NCBI GenBank assembly: GCA_002471665.1
Contig: DKQK01000035.1
Coordinates: 3,131-53,028, forward strand
Origin: Gammaproteobacteria bacterium UBA7310
GTDB taxonomy: Bacteria > Pseudomonadota > Gammaproteobacteria > Pseudomonadales > Ketobacteraceae
Direction of reading: 5' to 3'
Length of the DNA: 49,898 bases
Part shown: piece after piece, positions 41,965-49,717 of the stretch
How the letters are laid out: every line of letters begins with the position of its first letter
Position numbering within the stretch: position 1 is the stretch's first letter
Program-made: the position numbers and the translations under genes
The notes under the pieces: model-generated
Databases searched by the model: none
What the model was told of the DNA's origin: nothing
What the model saw: only the letters and a program-made list of their open reading frames with translations

Positions 41965-42375
41965 TTATAAGAAACCCAATATCTCTGCAACACTTTTCAC
42001 AACCTGGCCGCCGCCCCTCTCGATATAGATGCCAAACTGGGCCAAACAGGCGTACGCCAACGCAAATTGTGCAACAGCGAAGCCTGCCACCGTAAACTGA
42101 CTGAGGCTGAACAAGCCCACACTGAATTGAGAGATGGTTACCACCCCAACTCCGAACTGTCCAATGGCGATAATCCCCTTCGCCGGTACCGGCATCCGGT
42201 TCTGGCGGTATTTGAACGAGATATGCAGTATCGGCCATTGGCCAATGCGGGCAGCACTTTTGTACTCCCAGCCCCAACCGTCCCATGCTGCTTGGGCAGG
42301 ATGGGGAGCCCCACAATGTGGACAGGTGGCCGCCTGCTCACTGACCTGATGTTGACAGTCCCGACACAGTTTCAT
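41965..42375 (-). CDS. Zinc-ribbon protein with five decapeptide xxQF repeats
   Basis: 136 residues starting MKLCRDCQHQVSEQAATCPH, with a zinc ribbon (Cys4, 7, 18, 21). After a Trp-rich linker (30-48), residues 71-120 form five uninterrupted ten-residue repeats, each beginning with an aliphatic residue, a small residue and QF: IGQF, ISQF, LSQF, VAQF, LAQF, with alternating hydrophobic and small residues between. This could form a small beta-helix or membrane-inserted sheet. No function is known. It lies about 14 bases downstream of the acetyltransferase-like gene. The 100 bases between it and the RDD gene contain tandem CTTATAAGAAA-type text but no gene. Confidence 0.78.
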   Translation of the reverse strand: MKLCRDCQHQVSEQAATCPHCGAPHPAQAAWDGWGWEYKSAARIGQWPILHISFKYRQNRMPVPAKGIIAIGQFGVGVVTISQFSVGLFSLSQFTVAGFAVAQFALAYACLAQFGIYIERGGGQVVKSVAEILGFL

Positions 42376-42388
42376 CTTCGATTGCCCC

Positions 42389-42868
42389 CTAGCGTTGCCA
42401 CTTATCCACCTCAATCACATAAGAAGTGAAAGCCCGCCCCATCAACTCCGTTGTGTGAATGTTACAGGCCAGCTTTCGCAGGCTTTTGTACTCTGGCCGG
42501 GAATCCAGCAGATGAAAAACAAGCTGCCCATGCCTCATTTCTTTCGCCCATGCCATCATGTCTTTGAATATTGTAATACCAATGCCCCAAAACGCACTGC
42601 AAAGCACGATGGCGATCTCATAGCCATACTCATCGGGCTGGATTCCACACCAACCAGCCAGCCTGCCACCGATCATGACCGCCCGTATACGGCATCCGGG
42701 CAGGGTATCGATCTCAGACTTCTCGTTCAACCACTGCTGAATACTCTCGGGGCCGAACAACGGATGTTCGACCAAATGCCTTCGCAGATTGCCATCATTC
42801 AACACATCGAGCCATTCAGTCGGATTCAGTGCACCAAAAGGCACGTATTCAATTTCACTATCAGTCAT
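42389..42868 (-). CDS. GNAT-like acetyltransferase-family protein
   Basis: 159 residues with the GNAT secondary-structure pattern: CRIRAVMIGGRLAGWCGI (strands 2-3), EIAIVLCSAFWGIGI in place of the usual acetyl-CoA-binding loop, and a C-terminal helix with SLRKLACNIHTTELMGR. The acetyl-CoA motif (Q/RxxGxG/A) is poorly kept, so activity is uncertain. CGGAG lies nine bases before the ATG. Start of the minus-strand accessory gene block. Confidence 0.65.
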   Translation of the reverse strand: MTDSEIEYVPFGALNPTEWLDVLNDGNLRRHLVEHPLFGPESIQQWLNEKSEIDTLPGCRIRAVMIGGRLAGWCGIQPDEYGYEIAIVLCSAFWGIGITIFKDMMAWAKEMRHGQLVFHLLDSRPEYKSLRKLACNIHTTELMGRAFTSYVIEVDKWQR

Positions 42869-42963
42869 TCAGTTCTACTCCGGTGGGTTTCACCCTCGTT
42901 TCAACCGCAACCGGTTCTCACTGCTGCGGTTACCGAACCTTAGACGCACAGCAAGCGAATCTG

Positions 42964-43347
42964 TTACTGCTCTTTACTCAAATGCGACAGAGTGTGTCCA
43001 TGCTGCTCCCAATGAGCCCCGTCGAACTCCGTTATGACCACAGATAACCCGCTGGTATCGAGGCAATGAACATTGATATCCACCCCGTCCGGATTCGAAC
43101 GCGGCGTGTAGAATGGCTTGATTCCACAAATCTTACAAAAAGTATGCTTGGCCACACCCGTATTAAACGTATAGGTTATCAACATATCTGAGCCCTGCTT
43201 GAGCTTGAACTTACTCAGGGGCACAATCAAATGCAGGTACCCTGATTTGGTGCATATTGAGCAATTGCAATACACTGCCTCGATTGTCTCCGGCGCCTCC
43301 ACTTCAAACACCACCGATTGACAGTGACAACTTCCCTGATGAATCAT
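42964..43347 (-). CDS. GFA (CENP-V) family zinc protein, second copy
   Basis: 127 residues with GSCHCQSVVFEV, YCNCSICTKSG and FCKICGIKPFY, giving the zinc cysteine set of the GFA family; it is of the YCNCSICxKxG subgroup and clearly different from the other GFA gene of the window. AGGAGG lies close before the ATG. Activity unknown. Confidence 0.88.
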   Translation of the reverse strand: MIHQGSCHCQSVVFEVEAPETIEAVYCNCSICTKSGYLHLIVPLSKFKLKQGSDMLITYTFNTGVAKHTFCKICGIKPFYTPRSNPDGVDINVHCLDTSGLSVVITEFDGAHWEQHGHTLSHLSKEQ

Positions 43348-43442
43348 CCTCCTTCCTCCCTCCAGTGACCCCTAAATGGACCAGCTAAATACTGGTGTAA
43401 GGCATACAACTAGCTGATAACTTCGCGTCGAACCACATCGAA

Positions 43443-43847
43443 CTAAGCGCGCCCGGCCGGTTTGTGAAATTCTATTACGTTGCGATCGGGATCCCGCACA
43501 AAAATAAACGTGGCTCCATCAGGCAAAACGATCGGCCCGCCGCTAATCGCAATATTGTGGTCCGCTAACTGTGATTGAACGGATTCCAGGTTATCCACTT
43601 CCAGCGCCATATGGGTGTATCCCGAATGCTTAACCGGTATATCCATCAATACGTTTTCCGTCGTAGCCGCATTCGTATTCAGGATAAAATTGATGTTAAT
43701 GCCTGAGGGGTGCTCCATGATCGCAACGGGTTCCGGCCCCACCGGCCCCGCAATGAACTCGAAGCCTAATTTTTCATAGAACGCACGGGCAGTCTCCAGA
43801 TTCGCCACCCGAATACCGATATGATTTATTCTGCTAATTTCCTTCAT
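43443..43847 (-). CDS. VOC superfamily (glyoxalase-like) protein
   Basis: 134 residues with two beta-alpha-beta-beta-beta halves. RINHIGIRVANLETARAFYEKLGF opens the first (shown here in part: HIGIRVANLE), HMALEVDNLE the second, and FVRDPDRNVIEFH closes with the metal-ligand Glu. Metal residues His, His and Glu are in place. Members include glyoxalase I, dioxygenases and antibiotic resistance proteins; the substrate is not readable. GAGG precedes the ATG, preferred to a TTG four codons earlier. Confidence 0.88.
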   Translation of the reverse strand: MKEISRINHIGIRVANLETARAFYEKLGFEFIAGPVGPEPVAIMEHPSGININFILNTNAATTENVLMDIPVKHSGYTHMALEVDNLESVQSQLADHNIAISGGPIVLPDGATFIFVRDPDRNVIEFHKPAGRA

Positions 43848-43919
43848 CCTGATCCTCAAATAACATCAACACTAATAGATAGAAACAGCCACAGACCGAT
43901 GCGGTGCAAGATTCACCCT

Positions 43920-44579
43920 TCAGCCACGATTGCGGGTGTAAACACGATAACCAAACGCAATGACCATGCAAATACTGGCCGGAAGCAATAAAGCCAACAC
44001 ATCGACTTGTCTATACAAAAACACGCCTGCGGTACCACCAAGGATAAACCCGGCGATGATTAGGGTAAAAAGCTTAATTTTGCGCTTATCGAGTTTATCT
44101 CCCCCCAGGAAGGCGCCAATCATAATCCCCAAATCGGTAAAAATTCCGGTAACATGAGTGGTTCTAATCACCGCACCACTATAAGTCGTTGCCAGGGCGT
44201 TCTGTAAACCACAGGCTGCCGACGCAAAAAAGTGGCCGAAAAAAGAACCTTGGAACAAAAAGGCAAACGCCACAAAGAGCAGGATAGACTCTAACAACAA
44301 TGCTGTATCATAATGCCGACCCAGTTTTAACGTGGAGCCGTGCAACAAAAATCCGGCGATGGATGATCCTGCCAAAAAAGACAGCAACACACCAAGCAAA
44401 TGTACTGTGGTTTCAGAAGGCGCATACAACAGGGTCGTTCCGAGCAGTGTTGCGGTTCCGGAAAGGTGTGATACGGATTGATGCTCGAAACTGAGAAGGC
44501 CGATTGCATTAACAAAGCCAGCGACTGACGCCAAAACAAAAGCGCCTACCTCCACCCATTTGGGCAATCTGGAAATCAA
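43920..44579 (-). CDS. DUF1275 (YoaK) family membrane protein
   Basis: 219 residues, six or seven membrane helices, with the family blocks ASVAGFVNAIGLLSF, SHLSGTATLLG, CGLQNALATTYSGAVIRTTHVTG and FTDLGIMIGAFLGG. Function unknown; likely a small-molecule transporter. The frame opens with TTG, with AGGAG about ten bases upstream and no better ATG nearby, so a TTG start is proposed. The ~170 AT-rich bases before it hold no other feature that I can see. Confidence 0.85.
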   Translation of the reverse strand: MISRLPKWVEVGAFVLASVAGFVNAIGLLSFEHQSVSHLSGTATLLGTTLLYAPSETTVHLLGVLLSFLAGSSIAGFLLHGSTLKLGRHYDTALLLESILLFVAFAFLFQGSFFGHFFASAACGLQNALATTYSGAVIRTTHVTGIFTDLGIMIGAFLGGDKLDKRKIKLFTLIIAGFILGGTAGVFLYRQVDVLALLLPASICMVIAFGYRVYTRNRG

Positions 44580-44752
44580 TCTGATAATGCTCCTCTACTT
44601 GCCATAATCATAAACCATACAAGTCACGAACCATACTAGCCGGGCATCACAAAGATAAATCCGATACTCCCTAACCAACTCATGAATCATGAGACAATAT
44701 TATGTGGCATAGATTATTGCTTAGCACATTATAGGCGGCATACCAGTGGAAA

Positions 44753-45358
44753 TTACAGATCTCTTTTATAGCGCTCGATCATCTGCTCCTGAGTTTCCGG
44801 CTCCTCAGAAATCGACAACTGATCATTGAGCATTTTACCCATTGTAGGTAATACCTTACGGTCAATTTTATTGTTCTGATCCCATAATCCGGATCTCATC
44901 AACGCCTTTGCACAATGCAAAAAAACCTCATTTATACTGACAACTATGCAGGCTCGGGGGGGATTACTCCACTCCGTATATCGATTCAAATACTCCGGTG
45001 ATGTGGAGATCTTCGCTTCACCGTTCACCCGTAGCGTTTCATCCACACCTGGTATCAGGAAAAGACATCCTACCTTACCGGTATTCACTATATTGACGAA
45101 ACTATCCAGGCGATTATTACCTTTGGAGTCCGGAATCAGTAAACAGTGATCGTTCACAGGCACGACAAAACCCGCGTTGCCTCCCCTTGGAGAGCAATCG
45201 AGATCACCCTGCTTACTGCAGGTTGAAATCAATACAAAAGGCGAAAGAGAAATGAATCGTTTAGTATGAACCTCAAGCCTATCCAACTGCTTATCCTTCG
45301 ATCTTCCTTTAGGGAACCCATATAATTCGCGTAATTTCTTTTCAGTTTCAATATACAT
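44753..45358 (-). CDS. Pyridoxamine 5'-phosphate oxidase-like FMN-binding protein
   Basis: 201 residues of the PPOX-class split-barrel flavoproteins (MSMEG_1061-like subgroup). Recognisable parts are LDRLEVHTKRFISLSPF, STCSKQGDLDCSPRGG, GNNRLDSFVNIV and LFLIPGVDETLRVNG. Likely binds FMN or F420 and reduces a small molecule. AAGGGTC precedes the ATG. A single gene with no obvious operon partner. Confidence 0.85.
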   Translation of the reverse strand: MYIETEKKLRELYGFPKGRSKDKQLDRLEVHTKRFISLSPFVLISTCSKQGDLDCSPRGGNAGFVVPVNDHCLLIPDSKGNNRLDSFVNIVNTGKVGCLFLIPGVDETLRVNGEAKISTSPEYLNRYTEWSNPPRACIVVSINEVFLHCAKALMRSGLWDQNNKIDRKVLPTMGKMLNDQLSISEEPETQEQMIERYKRDL

Positions 45359-45396
45359 TATGACCCTTTATAACGATCTATCTACCCATACTCATA

Positions 45397-45744
45397 TCAA
45401 TCACACACCTTTGATGCCTTCGGTGGGAGCGACAGCACAAAAGATTCGCACAATTCTACCCACATTCGCAACGCCCTATCGTTTTCAATCCCCTCCGGCG
45501 AAACATAGATCATGCCTTTCATGGCCTTCCCGGTAAAATCCATTTCTTTCGCATGCTTTTTTCGCAAACACGCAGCATAGTGGTCGGGCCCCACTCGCGC
45601 CATCAGCATGTCGCCCACGATGCCGCAGCACATATGGTTTGATACCATAAAACAAAGCCCGCCAAACATTTTTTTCACTTCCACTTCCGGGCGCCCATGA
45701 AAATATTCGCGAAGCCTTTCTTCCAGTCCGGGATCATAGGCCAT
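45397..45744 (-). CDS. TfoX/Sxy N-terminal domain protein
   Basis: 115 residues that consist of the TfoX N-terminal domain alone: VEVKKMFGGLCFMVSNHMCCGI, given here in part, followed by MARVGPDHY and the C-terminal VSPEGIENDRALRMWVELC. TfoX is a competence regulator in Vibrio and Haemophilus, but stand-alone N-terminal domain proteins like this are common and of unknown function. GAGGT precedes the ATG. Confidence 0.85.
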   Translation of the reverse strand: MAYDPGLEERLREYFHGRPEVEVKKMFGGLCFMVSNHMCCGIVGDMLMARVGPDHYAACLRKKHAKEMDFTGKAMKGMIYVSPEGIENDRALRMWVELCESFVLSLPPKASKVCD

Positions 45745-45867
45745 GATTTACCTCTCTTTGACTTTAACGTGTTTATAACAAAGGATAGAGAACCGTTCTT
45801 CGTGCTGTGGCACAGCAACGATGTCCGCAATATCCGTACATCAATACCGGCTTATAAACGGAACCAA

Positions 45868-46254
45868 CTAATCACTTGCTTGATGTTGCCATGATTTGAC
45901 TTTCGTTCCGGTTTCGACCGGTGCCATAATCGTGGCGAACATCAGCGCAATCAATGCTATTAATCCGGCCATGCCTATGGCGATCCGGTACTTATACTCT
46001 CGCTTGGCCTTACCCAATAATGCAGACTTTATGAATTTAGCGTGCGTAACCAAGTGAGCCGCCATCAGAGACAAAAACACCAATGAACTGTAGAAATGAA
46101 TATCGCCCCAGTCGTGCCTCGTTAAACTCCATATCTGATCCGGCCCGCTTTTTGGCGGAAGGGAATACTCCATTAGAATACCCGTCGTCAACATCGAAAT
46201 CAGTGAGATAAATGACAAAAAATCCACGATTTTGATTAACTTGGATTGCTTCAT
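45868..46254 (-). CDS. DUF4405-like small membrane protein (cytochrome b-like)
   Basis: 128 residues, three membrane helices: residues 8-28, 50-72 and 90-112. Histidines in HDWGDIHFYSSL and AAHLVTH are spaced like the heme ligands of DUF4405/cytochrome b561-like proteins, so heme binding is possible. No strong ribosome-binding site is seen. A single gene in the AT-rich block. Confidence 0.7.
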   Translation of the reverse strand: MKQSKLIKIVDFLSFISLISMLTTGILMEYSLPPKSGPDQIWSLTRHDWGDIHFYSSLVFLSLMAAHLVTHAKFIKSALLGKAKREYKYRIAIGMAGLIALIALMFATIMAPVETGTKVKSWQHQASD

Positions 46255-46613
46255 ACGCTATTACACCTGACTTTCAACCCATAACAACCAAACGCCTCGG
46301 GAGACGATGGATAACGTTCCACTGACCAGTGGCCAACATCCGCTGACGTTATTCAGGATCAAGATTCGTTGACGCACTTAACCAATTAGGCGACAACAAC
46401 ATTGGCCAAAATGCCCTGACCACGAGCGCCCGGAGCAAAATTCCAACAGCATCCCTAAGGGCACTCCACCCTAATGGTGCCCAATACAACTAAATAGTGC
46501 CCGCTGAAACGCATTGATTTATTAAACAATTACTATACTCTACAGCACACACTCGTTTTGTCATTTATCTGTGTTCGATAGCTGGCTTAGCGCTCATAAT
46601 TCGAGGCAGCCTA
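46255..46613. other. Gene-free AT-rich interval between divergent genes
   Basis: About 360 bases without a supportable gene. The left part has paired ATAAC/GTTAT words and a CCACTG/CAGTGG hairpin that recall recombination sites but do not fold as a proper attC. The right part (46510-46560) is A/T-rich and probably holds the methyltransferase promoter, though no clear -35/-10 pair can be fixed. Confidence 0.5.
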
Positions 46614-47264
46614 ATGACAAATCCCCGCCTATGCTACCAAACCATTGAGTTTGGTGAAATTGATATACATCTGTGCACATTGCGGGATAAACAGGAATTT
46701 CATGACCCTGACGGTATTGCTGAAAGTCTGGGAATATCTTCAGCCGCCTGGCCCATTTTTGGTGTTGTTTGGCCGTCAAGCATGGTACTTGCACACTTCA
46801 TTTCTGACTATGACACACAGTCAAAGCGAATACTGGAAGTTGGCTGCGGCATCGCGCTTTCCAGCTTGTTACTCAACAAACAATGTGCGGATATCACCGC
46901 AACAGACTACCACCCTGAAGTGCATAAGTTTTTACAGCGGAATGCCCAACTGAATGACGACAACCTGATTGCATTTGAACAAGCAAACTGGTCGGATAAA
47001 AACGACAGCCTGGGCCTCTTTGACCTGATAATAGGCAGCGATCTATTATATGAAGATGAGCACGTTCAATTGCTGGCAGATTTTATTGCAGGACATTCCA
47101 AGCCTAACTGCCAGGTCATCATTGTTGACCCCGGGCGCGGCAGAAAGAATAAGTTAAGCAACTTATTGGCGGAGTCCGGCTTTTCGTCTACCCAACTGAA
47201 ACCCACTCATACAGACTACCTCGATAACGACTTCAAAGGGCATATTCTAGTATATGAACGGTGA
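46614..47264 (+). CDS. SAM-dependent methyltransferase (METTL21/Methyltransf_16-like)
   Basis: 216 residues with the class I methyltransferase fold. Motif I is ILEVGCGIALSS near residue 74, motif II is TATDYHPEV, and LIIGSDLLYEDEH is in the place of the D/E-x-x-Y motif typical of protein-lysine methyltransferases of this family. An N-terminal AAWPIFGVVWPSSMVLA segment is also characteristic. Substrate unknown, possibly a protein lysine. GAGG lies eight bases before the ATG. It is the only plus-strand gene of the accessory block and is followed by a hairpin. Confidence 0.85.
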   Translation: MTNPRLCYQTIEFGEIDIHLCTLRDKQEFHDPDGIAESLGISSAAWPIFGVVWPSSMVLAHFISDYDTQSKRILEVGCGIALSSLLLNKQCADITATDYHPEVHKFLQRNAQLNDDNLIAFEQANWSDKNDSLGLFDLIIGSDLLYEDEHVQLLADFIAGHSKPNCQVIIVDPGRGRKNKLSNLLAESGFSSTQLKPTHTDYLDNDFKGHILVYER

Positions 47265-47303
47265 CCAAGCACATAGCTGCCCCTCCCTTACCCAAAACTA
47301 CCC

Positions 47304-47332
47304 AAGCACCTGAAGTAATACCTCAGGTGCTT
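47304..47332 (+). terminator. Hairpin after the methyltransferase gene
   Basis: Ten-base arms AAGCACCTGA / TCAGGTGCTT around a 9-base loop, followed only by a short T tract. A moderate terminator candidate serving the convergent genes. Confidence 0.6.
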
Positions 47333-47337
47333 TCAGG

Positions 47338-47874
47338 TTACCCCCATTTACTCGTACTGGATGGAGTGCCACTAAACACGCCACATACAGAATTGATTAT
47401 TTTTTGCTGGTGCTCAGCAACCATACCATCCAGTCTGGCAACGTCATTCAACATATCGACAAGCGTGTCCTTCATATCGGGTGTCAGAGAATCCAAGCAT
47501 GGAGCAAGTATACTCTTTACGGATTCGTGCAGGTTAATCTCATTCTTGACCATGTGGGCTGATGAAGCAAAAAGAGAAGCAGCATTTTCATTGCTAAGAT
47601 GGAAATGTCTAACAAACATGTCAACCACTTGTGCTTTCTGATCCGAAGTAATTACTCCTTCTTGCGTTAAAGTACCAACGATGAGCACTGCAGCGGCTTC
47701 CATTGGTTTCTCAAGATTAAAGAGCGGCTTAGCACCGTAGAGCTTCTCCCAACGCCGACGCCTGGCCCAGGTAAAGGGATTGAAAGAGTTAATATCCACT
47801 CCCGAATTATGTAGAGAATGCAGAGCCCAGACAAGGCCAGCGATAGCAGTAAGTACTCCAATAATAATGTGCAT
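47338..47874 (-). CDS. Membrane-anchored TerB-like helical protein
   Basis: 178 residues. One N-terminal membrane helix (about 3-18) is followed by a basic linker (FTWARRRRWEKL) and a helical cytoplasmic or periplasmic domain (55-160) reminiscent of TerB/DUF-type tellurite-resistance folds, with long amphipathic helices and acidic surface residues. The match is by general pattern only. No clear ribosome-binding site. The ~190 bases to the right contain no gene. Confidence 0.6.
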   Translation of the reverse strand: MHIIIGVLTAIAGLVWALHSLHNSGVDINSFNPFTWARRRRWEKLYGAKPLFNLEKPMEAAAVLIVGTLTQEGVITSDQKAQVVDMFVRHFHLSNENAASLFASSAHMVKNEINLHESVKSILAPCLDSLTPDMKDTLVDMLNDVARLDGMVAEHQQKIINSVCGVFSGTPSSTSKWG

Positions 47875-48021
47875 AGATCTATTCTCAATTATTGATTAAT
47901 CCATAATATTATGACGCTCAGAACTCGAAGTCGTACAATATATCGGCCACAGATAGAAGCCTCGCATAAGGTGCATTAAGCCAGCCACCCAAACAATCTC
48001 AATTTCCGCACTGGTCACGAA

Positions 48022-48041
48022 AACTGCCAGCTAAATCTGGC
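48022..48041 (-). terminator. Weak hairpin terminator candidate
   Basis: GCCAG / CTGGC stem with a 6-base loop and four T after it on the minus strand, about 30 bases downstream of the next gene's stop codon. Confidence 0.4.
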
Positions 48042-48068
48042 TAATTACTCGAGCATTGACTTGCAGAG

Positions 48069-48524
48069 TTAATTTTCAAGAAAACTCTTAAAATATATAC
48101 CACCAAAGATATTAATTACCAATAGTGACAGCCAGAATAAAACACTATGGTACCTTAACAGCTTTCTATGAATAAAATGATTAGCTTCATTTGCTTTAAG
48201 ATAACTCTCCCAGCCACAGCAGCCCTTTAGTGAGTGAAGATCGAATACATCCTCCAAATGTCTGATGTATTTACCGGAAAACTTCACAGCGCCGTCTTGA
48301 GCTATATACTTTAGACACATAAACAAAACGAACACCGTCGGCATCCAAACAAGATACGTGCTAACAAGTTCATCATCTAAATTGGGTATAATCCATGCCC
48401 ATAACCCACCAGTTATAATTGCGCCATAGCGCATGTCTTCTTCAATCCTCTGAAGATGCTGAAGCACATCATTTCGTCGCACTTCAAAATCAATAAGAAG
48501 CATATCTTTCTTGTAGTTATCCAT
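48069..48524 (-). CDS. Hypothetical two-to-three-span membrane protein
   Basis: 151 residues: charged N-terminal helix (residues 1-32), hydrophobic segments near 34-46, 57-74 and 128-146, and a central region with a CC pair (LKGCCGWESYL). It resembles small membrane proteins found in integron cassettes and near phages but matches no family I can name. An ATG giving MDNYKKDML is preceded by GAGGG at slightly long spacing. Just upstream lies a copy of the repeat that also borders the Dabb cassette. Confidence 0.65.
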   Translation of the reverse strand: MDNYKKDMLLIDFEVRRNDVLQHLQRIEEDMRYGAIITGGLWAWIIPNLDDELVSTYLVWMPTVFVLFMCLKYIAQDGAVKFSGKYIRHLEDVFDLHSLKGCCGWESYLKANEANHFIHRKLLRYHSVLFWLSLLVINIFGGIYFKSFLEN

Positions 48525-48557
48525 AAGCCTAACCCTCTAGACAAATTGCTACTTACC

Positions 48558-48580
48558 CAATAACGAGCCTGCAGAAAACT
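48558..48580 (-). repeat. Repeat copy A (cassette-boundary-like, ATAACGAGCCTG...)
   Basis: On the plus strand CAATAACGAGCCTGCAGAAAACT. A near copy occurs at 49712-49735, differing at two bases and one indel over the shared core. Both lie directly upstream of a minus-strand start codon. Read on the minus strand each ends in GTTAT, like the R' box where an integron cassette begins. The interval from here to 48759 has no gene. Confidence 0.55.
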
Positions 48581-48759
48581 CCAGCGAATTATGGAACCAT
48601 TCATAGTCTCAGATATTTGGTTACGAGCACGCCACCTAAATCGTTGAACTACAGCAACCAGAATATTTTAATTATCACGGTAATACCCCTGCATACAGAC
48701 ATCAGGATAGGTGCGAAGTACCGGTGGAAGCGTCTGCTCAGCAATTTAATATACATTAC

Positions 48760-48852
48760 CTAAAGACCAAGAAACTCAATTATCGCGCCGTTCACGGTTT
48801 GGGGATTCTCAATGTTAACCCAATGGGCTGCATCGTCAACTTCGGTTCCCGT
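48760..48852 (-). pseudogene. C-terminal remnant of an alpha/beta hydrolase
   Basis: The minus strand encodes DDAAHWVNIENPQTVN followed by about ten more residues and a stop. This is the catalytic-His end of epoxide-hydrolase-like alpha/beta hydrolases (compare ...GAGHWVQQE.P.EVN...). No start codon or upstream domain exists: reading back, the frame runs into the half attC of the DUF1330 cassette and then a stop. It is therefore a broken piece joined to the attC fragment. Confidence 0.75.
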
Positions 48853-48870
48853 TGACCAACTTGTTATGTT
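48841..48870 (-). other. Half attC site of the DUF1330 cassette
   Basis: On the minus strand: R'' box AACATAAC, 5-nt spacer, L'' box GGTCAAC and then GGGAACC. This is the same arrangement as in the complete attC nearby (ATAAC-N5-GGTCAAC), including the extra base of L''. R'' is complementary to the start of its own cassette (GTTATGTT at 49244-49251) over 8 bases. The L'/R' half is missing; hydrolase-like sequence follows instead. Confidence 0.75.
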
Positions 48871-48887
48871 GCTGACCCGTTATACAA

Positions 48888-49193
48888 TTAACTCTTAGCA
48901 ATATCCTTACCTGCAACTAGAAAGAAGTTACCTACAGAACCATTTTGCCTAGAAGTTTTATAGGGCTGATACTCATCACTATCATAGAATGATTGCGCCG
49001 CCTCTTTTGATGGAAATTCGATAATCAATATCGTTTGTGGAATTGGCCCATCACCCTCAACAAGTTCAAACTCAGGAGTTCGAGCCAAATACTTACCGCC
49101 TACCCTTTCAACCATCGGAGTAACCTTTTGTAGATACTCCATAACCCAGTCAGTATTTGTAAAATCAATTGTTGCTACAGCATAATAATTCAT
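48888..49193 (-). CDS. DUF1330 domain protein in a truncated gene cassette
   Basis: 101 residues of the DUF1330 ferredoxin-like alpha+beta fold (YYAVATIDFTNTDWV at the start, ILIIEFPSKEAAQSFYDS in the middle), a dimeric small-domain family of unknown enzymatic role common in integron cassettes. The ATG is about 57 bases after the cassette start at 49250, and the stop is about 18 bases before the R'' box of a half attC, the usual cassette layout. Confidence 0.85.
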   Translation of the reverse strand: MNYYAVATIDFTNTDWVMEYLQKVTPMVERVGGKYLARTPEFELVEGDGPIPQTILIIEFPSKEAAQSFYDSDEYQPYKTSRQNGSVGNFFLVAGKDIAKS

Positions 49194-49244
49194 AGATAAC
49201 TTCCTTGTTTTAGATCTTCTGGAAGAAAATATATTTGCGCGAAA

Positions 49245-49359
49245 ACATAACGCTGAGGTAACCGGCCCAGCTGCGTTGTGCCAACATGTGGTAAAAGCGC
49301 AGCGACCACATGTTGGTGCGGCGTAGCTGGGTCCGCGTTGACCGGATAGTTATAGCGCC
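49245..49359 (-). other. Complete attC recombination site of an integron cassette
   Basis: Read on the minus strand: R'' CTATAAC (extended GGCGCTATAAC), spacer TATCC, L'' GGTCAAC, a long imperfect terminal stem-loop, L' GGTTACC, spacer TCAGC, R' GTTATGT. The L boxes pair over six bases with one extrahelical base, which is a G on the plus (bottom, recombining) strand, as in functional attC. The terminal hairpin contains CCAACATGTGGT / ACCACATGTTGG (49281-49292 / 49305-49316) and CCCAGCT / AGCTGGG (49266-49272 / 49325-49331). Orientation puts it downstream of the Dabb gene. Confidence 0.85.
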
Positions 49360-49717
49360 CCACTCTTAATTTAATCCTGCAGTCAACAAACGATCTACCT
49401 CAGCATTCGAATTCAACTACCTTGCGATCCAGCTTCGCTTTAGATACGAACTCACCAACCTGCTTGTGATATTCATCATTTTCGAACTGACACAGCGCAG
49501 CTCTATCAGAAAAAGTACCAATGAACACTATATCGTAAGCAGAGTGATGCTCAGTTTCATTTATACCCACTTCAATGTCATTCAAGCCAGCTGCCTTGCC
49601 TCTCATCGAGAGCAATTCATCTCTCATACGTTCTGCAAGTGTAATATCCGATAGCTTCCACATTGAAATTCGCTTTATCATTTTAGAACTCAATTCTACG
49701 ATTATTCGGCGCTATAA
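49251..49717 (-). mobile_element. Complete integron gene cassette carrying a Dabb-domain gene
   Basis: 467 bases from the first T after the upstream G (TTATAGCGCC on the minus strand) to the G of its own R' box. In a circular cassette the first bases pair with its own R'' box. Here GTTATAGCGCC (49349-49359) and GGCGCTATAAC (49708-49718) are complementary over all 11 bases, which defines the boundaries. One gene fills the cassette, in the usual orientation toward attC. Confidence 0.82.
49400..49681 (-). CDS. Dabb-family (stress-responsive A/B barrel) protein
   Basis: 93 residues, one ferredoxin-like barrel half: ISMWKLSDITLAERMRDELL, in part, then SAYDIVFIGTFSDRAALCQF and EYHKQVGEFVS near the C terminus. 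Dabb proteins are small dimeric barrels; some act in stress or small-molecule metabolism, most are unassigned. The ATG giving MIKRISMWKL is preferred to a TTG four codons earlier; the ribosome-binding site is weak. It lies within the integron cassette and 40 bases before its attC. Confidence 0.82.
   Translation of the reverse strand: MIKRISMWKLSDITLAERMRDELLSMRGKAAGLNDIEVGINETEHHSAYDIVFIGTFSDRAALCQFENDEYHKQVGEFVSKAKLDRKVVEFEC

Noticed and set aside
45771..45859. GTTTATAA / TTATAAAC inverted repeat enclosing GGATA/TATCC and a GTGCTGTG/CACAGCA hairpin
   Set aside because: The spacers on the two sides are about 4 and 17 bases, unlike the symmetric 5-6 bases of attC; probably chance in AT-rich DNA.
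46281..46352. ATAAC and GTTAT words with a CCACTG/CAGTGG hairpin resembling an attC site
   Set aside because: The R-like boxes pair over only five bases and no L'/L'' pair with matching spacing exists, so an attC cannot be supported.
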